DNA of 64,000 nt from Uliginosibacterium paludis (GTDB taxonomy: Bacteria > Pseudomonadota > Gammaproteobacteria > Burkholderiales > Rhodocyclaceae): the NCBI RefSeq assembly GCF_039631355.1, contig NZ_JBDIVF010000003.1, positions 372,001 to 436,000 on the forward strand, in the 5' to 3' direction. Of the stretch, positions 60,764-64,000 are shown piece by piece (positions within the stretch are counted from its first letter, which is position 1; every line of letters starts with the position of its first letter). Position numbers and translations under genes: made by a program. Under the pieces are notes generated by a model. The model did no database searches. It was not told the origin of the DNA and worked only from the letters and a program-made list of their open reading frames with translations.

Positions 60764-61579
60764 TCAGGCTCCTCCGAAGATGCGCTTGAGCAGGCCGGGT
60801 TTTTCGTAGGCAACGAAACGCAGGGGGCGATCTTCTCCCAGGAAACGGGAGACGATGTCCAGATAGGCTTCGGCAGCTTCGGATTCCTTGGTATGGATGA
60901 CCGGGCTGCCGGCGTTGGAGGCCTGGAGCACGGTTTCCGATTCCGGGATCACGCCCAGCAGCGGGATGCGCAGCAGTTCCTGCACATCCTTGTAGGACAG
61001 CATTTCGCCTTCCTCCACGCGCTTGGAGGAATAGCGCGTGATCACCAGATGCTCCTTGACCGGTTCGCGCCCTTCGATGGCACGGCGGCTCTTGCTTTGC
61101 AGGATGCCGAGGATGCGGTCGGAGTCGCGGATCGAGGAGACTTCAGGGTTGGTCACCACCAGCGCCTCGTCGGCGAAGGTCAGGGCCATCACTGCGCCGC
61201 TTTCGATACCGGCGGGCGAATCGCAGACCACATAGTCGAAGCCCATGTGTCCGAGCTCCTTGATGATCTTTTCGACGCCTTCTTCGGAGAGCGCGTCCTT
61301 GTCACGCGTCTGCGAGGCCGGCAGCACGAAGAGATTCTCGCAGTGCTTGTCCTTGATCAGCGCCTGATTCAGATTGGCTTCGCCGTGGATCACGTTGATG
61401 AGGTCATACACCACGCGACGCTCGCAGCCCATGATCAGGTCGAGATTGCGCAGACCGACGTCGAAATCGATGACCGCTGTCTTGAAACCGCGCAGGGCCA
61501 GGCCCGAAGCGAAACTGGCGCTGGTGGTGGTCTTGCCTACGCCTCCCTTGCCGGAGGTTACGACGATGATGCGGGTCAC
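60764..61579 (-). CDS. minD: Septum site-determining ATPase MinD
   Basis: 271 residues from GTG 61579, behind GGGAGA. Deviant Walker A VTSGKGGVGKTTTSASFA with both Lys residues, Switch I/II regions VIDFDVGLRNLDLIMG and VVCDSPAGIESG, and a C-terminal membrane-targeting amphipathic helix near KPGLLKRIFGGA. It recruits MinC to the membrane so that FtsZ rings form only at mid-cell. Order minC-minD-minE is conserved; minC lies 23 bp upstream. Confidence 0.98.
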   Translation of the reverse strand: MTRIIVVTSGKGGVGKTTTSASFASGLALRGFKTAVIDFDVGLRNLDLIMGCERRVVYDLINVIHGEANLNQALIKDKHCENLFVLPASQTRDKDALSEEGVEKIIKELGHMGFDYVVCDSPAGIESGAVMALTFADEALVVTNPEVSSIRDSDRILGILQSKSRRAIEGREPVKEHLVITRYSSKRVEEGEMLSYKDVQELLRIPLLGVIPESETVLQASNAGSPVIHTKESEAAEAYLDIVSRFLGEDRPLRFVAYEKPGLLKRIFGGA

Positions 61580-61602
61580 TGGGATCTCCCTTGTTCTATT
61601 TG

Positions 61603-62364
61603 TCAGTTGAGCTGGAGCGGTTCGAGCACCAGCGATTGCTTGTCTGCTTCCCCGCGCAGCAGGGCTTGCGCTGCCTTGCCGCCGATTTGCGCGGGAATGC
61701 CTTTTTCGAAGGTGCGGAACACGCCGGCCACCGCGATGAGCTCGGGGCCGAAGTTGCTGCACAGGATGCGCGCCTCGCGGTCGCCCTGGGCGCCGGCGAT
61801 GGCGCGGCCACGCAGCGGGCCGTAGCAGTGGATGCTGCCGTCAGCGATGACTTCGGCGCCGTTGCTGATGGCACCCAGCACGATGAGATCACAGCCGCGC
61901 GCATACACCTGCTGGCCCGAGCGGATGGTGCGCTCGACAATCATGGATTTGAGCGCCGACGGCGCTTCCTGACCGGCCGCTTCCTGCGGGACAGGGGCGG
62001 GGGGCGGCACGTCCACCGGCTCTGCGGGAGCGGCCCGGGCGGGTTTCATCTCGGTCGCCTGCGCTTCAAGCACGGCGAGGCCGGCGCGGCGCGCGGTGTC
62101 ATGAAGAAAATCGGGAGCGCCGCGAACGGCCACCGGCTGCAGGCCATAGCGCCGCAGCAGGCTCGTCAGGCCGGTCCAGTCGACGCGTTCCGGAATCTGC
62201 GCGGCCTGCGTCAGATCGATGATGGTCGGCTCTCCTGCAAAGAACTCGCCCATTCCGCCCATCATCACCTGCAGGGCGTCTGCCAGGCGGACGTTGTCGA
62301 CTTCACGCAGTACAGCACTCATGGCTGTCAGTGTGCCCGACTTGAATTCAATGGGTTTTGCCAT
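61603..62364 (-). CDS. minC: Septum site-determining protein MinC
   Basis: 253 residues. N-terminal FtsZ-inhibiting domain (IEFKSGTLTAMSAVLREVDN, PTIIDLTQAAQIPERVDWTGL), a Pro-rich linker around residues 125-140 (EPVDVPPPAPVPQEAAG) and a C-terminal MinD-binding beta-helix (GCDLIVLGAISNGAEVIADG, IHCYGPLRGRAIAGAQGD). It blocks FtsZ polymerisation near the poles. First of the min genes, following fliR by about 90 bp. Confidence 0.96.
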   Translation of the reverse strand: MAKPIEFKSGTLTAMSAVLREVDNVRLADALQVMMGGMGEFFAGEPTIIDLTQAAQIPERVDWTGLTSLLRRYGLQPVAVRGAPDFLHDTARRAGLAVLEAQATEMKPARAAPAEPVDVPPPAPVPQEAAGQEAPSALKSMIVERTIRSGQQVYARGCDLIVLGAISNGAEVIADGSIHCYGPLRGRAIAGAQGDREARILCSNFGPELIAVAGVFRTFEKGIPAQIGGKAAQALLRGEADKQSLVLEPLQLN

Positions 62365-62453
62365 GGGCGGCTATGCAATAGGGTTGTAACGAGACCGCAC
62401 GAGTCTACTTTTGATGTGCCCGCGGGGGCAAGCCGGATCTTGTCTGCAGGGCT

Positions 62454-63242
62454 TCAGATGCCCGGCAGGGCCCTGATGAACTGCGCGGTGATATCGAATC
62501 CGCGGTCCAGAACATGCTGCACGGCCGGCGCGAAGGCTTCGAGGGAGACGATCAGCAGAAGCAGCCCGACGGTCGAGGTGACCGGAAAACCCACCGCGAA
62601 GATGTTGAGCTGGGGGGCCGCACGAGTCAGGACAGCCAGGGCGATGTTGGTGATGAGCAGTGCTGCGATCATTGGCAGGGCGATCAGCAGGCCGCTGGCG
62701 AAAACCAGTGTGGAGAGCTGAAGCAGGGCCGCCCAGGGCTTGGTCGTGAAGTGGACGCCGCCGATAGGCGCGATTTCGAAACTCCTGACCAGCACGTCAA
62801 TCATCAGCAGGTGGCCATTCAGGGCTAGGAAAACGAGGGTCGCCAGCAGCCCGAGCAGCTCGCCCAGCACGGCCGTCTGTGCGGAGGTGTCCGGGTCGAA
62901 GAAGGTGGCGAAGGAGAGACCCATCTGCAGGCCGATGATTTCACCGGCGATGTCGAAGGCGGCCATCACGATGCGCATGGCCAGCCCGATCGACAGCCCG
63001 ATGACGATCTGCTGCACGAAGAGGGCGATGCCCTGCCAGGTGCCGGGCTGGATGGCAGGCGCTGCGGGCAGCGCCGGTGCGATGGCCATCACCAGTACCA
63101 GCCCGACGGTCAGCCGGATCCGCATCGGCACGGCGCGGCTGTTGAAGACGGGTGCGGTACTGACCATGCCCAGGATGCGCGCAAGCGGGAAGAACCAGCT
63201 CACCAGCAATGCGTCGATCTGGGCCGAAGTCAGGGTGATCAT
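62454..63242 (-). CDS. fliR: Flagellar export apparatus protein FliR
   Basis: 262 residues with five to six hydrophobic segments (LVLVMAIAPALPAAPAIQ, FVQQIVIGLSIGLAMRIVM, LLGLLATLVFLALNGHLLMI, FASGLLIALPMIAALLITNI). FliR is a core inner membrane subunit of the flagellar type III export gate, together with FliP and FliQ. Starts 6 bp after fliQ. The order fliP-fliQ-fliR is the conserved one. Confidence 0.95.
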   Translation of the reverse strand: MITLTSAQIDALLVSWFFPLARILGMVSTAPVFNSRAVPMRIRLTVGLVLVMAIAPALPAAPAIQPGTWQGIALFVQQIVIGLSIGLAMRIVMAAFDIAGEIIGLQMGLSFATFFDPDTSAQTAVLGELLGLLATLVFLALNGHLLMIDVLVRSFEIAPIGGVHFTTKPWAALLQLSTLVFASGLLIALPMIAALLITNIALAVLTRAAPQLNIFAVGFPVTSTVGLLLLIVSLEAFAPAVQHVLDRGFDITAQFIRALPGI

Positions 63243-63248
63243 TGCGCG

Positions 63249-63521
63249 TCAGTTGATGATCGAGGGAATGGCCGTGTAGAGCCTGCGGATGTAGTCGGTC
63301 AGGGTGGTGATCATCCAGGGGCCCGCCAGCACCAGCGTGACGAACATCACCAGCAGCTTGGGCACGAAGGACAATGTCGTTTCGTTGATCTGCGTGGCGG
63401 CCTGAAGGATGCTCACGATCAGGCCGGTGACCAACGCGGCGACGAACATCGGCGCCGCGACCATGAAGGCCACTTCAAGCGCGCCGCGGCCGAGTTCCAT
63501 GACAGTGCTGGGGGTCATCAT
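63249..63521 (-). CDS. fliQ: Flagellar export apparatus protein FliQ
   Basis: 90 residues, normal length. Two membrane helices (AFMVAAPMFVAALVTGLIVSIL and VPKLLVMFVTLVLAGPWMIT) separated by QAATQINETTLSF, the signature loop of FliQ. Part of the export gate core with FliP and FliR. A double ATG at the start makes the first residue uncertain by one codon. Confidence 0.96.
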   Translation of the reverse strand: MMTPSTVMELGRGALEVAFMVAAPMFVAALVTGLIVSILQAATQINETTLSFVPKLLVMFVTLVLAGPWMITTLTDYIRRLYTAIPSIIN

Positions 63522-63546
63522 GATGCGGGTTTCCTTTGCGGGGCGC

Positions 63547-64000
63547 TCAGCCGAAACTCTGGACGAGCGAGGAGATCAGCAGGTTCCAGCCGTCGACGAG
63601 CACGAAGAGCATGATCTTGAAGGGCAGCGAGACGATGACCGGAGACATCATCATCATCCCCATCGACATCAGCACGGTGGCAACCACCATGTCGATGATC
63701 AGGAAGGGAATGAACACGATGAAGCCGATCTGGAACGCGGTCTTGAGTTCGCTGGTCACGAAGGCGGGAATCACGACACGCATCGGCAGATCCGCTGCCT
63801 TGTCGACCTTGGGAATCTTTGCCAGCTGAGCAAACATCGACAGATCCGTTTCGCGGACCTGGGCCAGCATGAAGGTTTTCATCGGGACCGATGCGCGGTC
63901 GAGTGCCTCGGTGAATGAAATCCGGTTTTCCGAGAGCGGCACGTAGGCGTCCTGATACACCTTGTCGAGCACCGGCTGCATGATGAAAAAGGTGAGGAAC
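63547..64000 (-). CDS. fliP: Flagellar export apparatus protein FliP, 5' part beyond window edge
   Basis: The visible 150 codons encode the C-terminal part of FliP: VYQDAYVPLSENRISFTEAL, the conserved KTFMLAQVRETDLSMFAQL, the membrane helix TAFQIGFIVFIPFLIIDMVV, MMMMSPVIVSLPFKIMLFVLVDGWN, and the terminal LISSLVQSFG. The frame continues open through base 64000 (residues before MQPVLDK also fit FliP), so the Met at 63981 is internal and not the start. Confidence 0.95.
   Translation of the reverse strand, partial: FLTFFIMQPVLDKVYQDAYVPLSENRISFTEALDRASVPMKTFMLAQVRETDLSMFAQLAKIPKVDKAADLPMRVVIPAFVTSELKTAFQIGFIVFIPFLIIDMVVATVLMSMGMMMMSPVIVSLPFKIMLFVLVDGWNLLISSLVQSFG

Noticed and set aside
1..64000. 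CRISPR array or rRNA genes
   Set aside because: No regularly spaced short repeats and no rRNA-like sequence were seen in the window.

Overview
The flanking chromosome looks like a high-GC, flagellated Betaproteobacterium, possibly of the Rhodocyclales; that placement is an inference from gene content (MacAB-type efflux operon, SbcCD, Mfd, minCDE next to fliPQR, a PL3-type pectate lyase) and was not tested by a search.

Left chromosomal arm (1-24.4 kb). A PqiA-like membrane protein is cut by the left edge. Next come a macA-macB-outer membrane factor efflux operon read leftward, an NAD salvage pair (nicotinamidase-like hydrolase plus pncB), sbcD-sbcC, a small unknown protein and a secreted pectate lyase with a clear terminator. 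A two-component system (13.6-15.7 kb) is divergent from a membrane redox operon at 15.9-19.6 kb: PepSY-associated protein, DUF2271 protein with a flavinylation-type motif, ApbE and a membrane-anchored flavodoxin/reductase. A second PepSY gene follows. The promoters of both PepSY genes carry the same roughly 70-bp block with TTTACA repeats, so I infer that the adjacent response regulator controls both units. mfd closes this arm.

Genomic island (about 24.45-59.75 kb, about 35.3 kb). It sits in a tRNA-Leu(TAA) gene. A 21-bp identical core spanning the anticodon arm is found at both ends: a tRNA 3' remnant lies beside mfd and a complete tRNA lies at the right end. A tyrosine integrase starts 87 bp inside the left end. 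At the right end is a mobilisation block (MobV-like relaxase, replication-type protein, helix-turn-helix protein). Inside are: two unknown divergent genes; a second integrase; an HTH regulator divergent from five genes coupled by ATGA overlaps (Lon-like AAA+ ATPase, unknown, HAD, zinc-ribbon protein, metallophosphoesterase); and a large DISARM-type defence locus.

The defence locus runs drmMII-like 5mC methyltransferase, then drmD, a nuclease-DUF2075 ATPase, drmMI, a PD-(D/E)xK-like protein, a short coupled leader ORF, a GHKL/MORC-like ATPase, a methyltransferase-like protein, drmA, drmB, drmC. All are on the plus strand with overlaps or short gaps. Four genes in the middle of the operon are not part of the core DISARM set, and I regard these, together with the AAA+/HAD/phosphoesterase operon, as the best candidates for undescribed biology.

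Right chromosomal arm (59.7-64 kb). tRNA-Leu, a TRIC/UPF0126-type membrane protein, minE, minD, minC, fliR, fliQ and an edge-truncated fliP, all on the minus strand.
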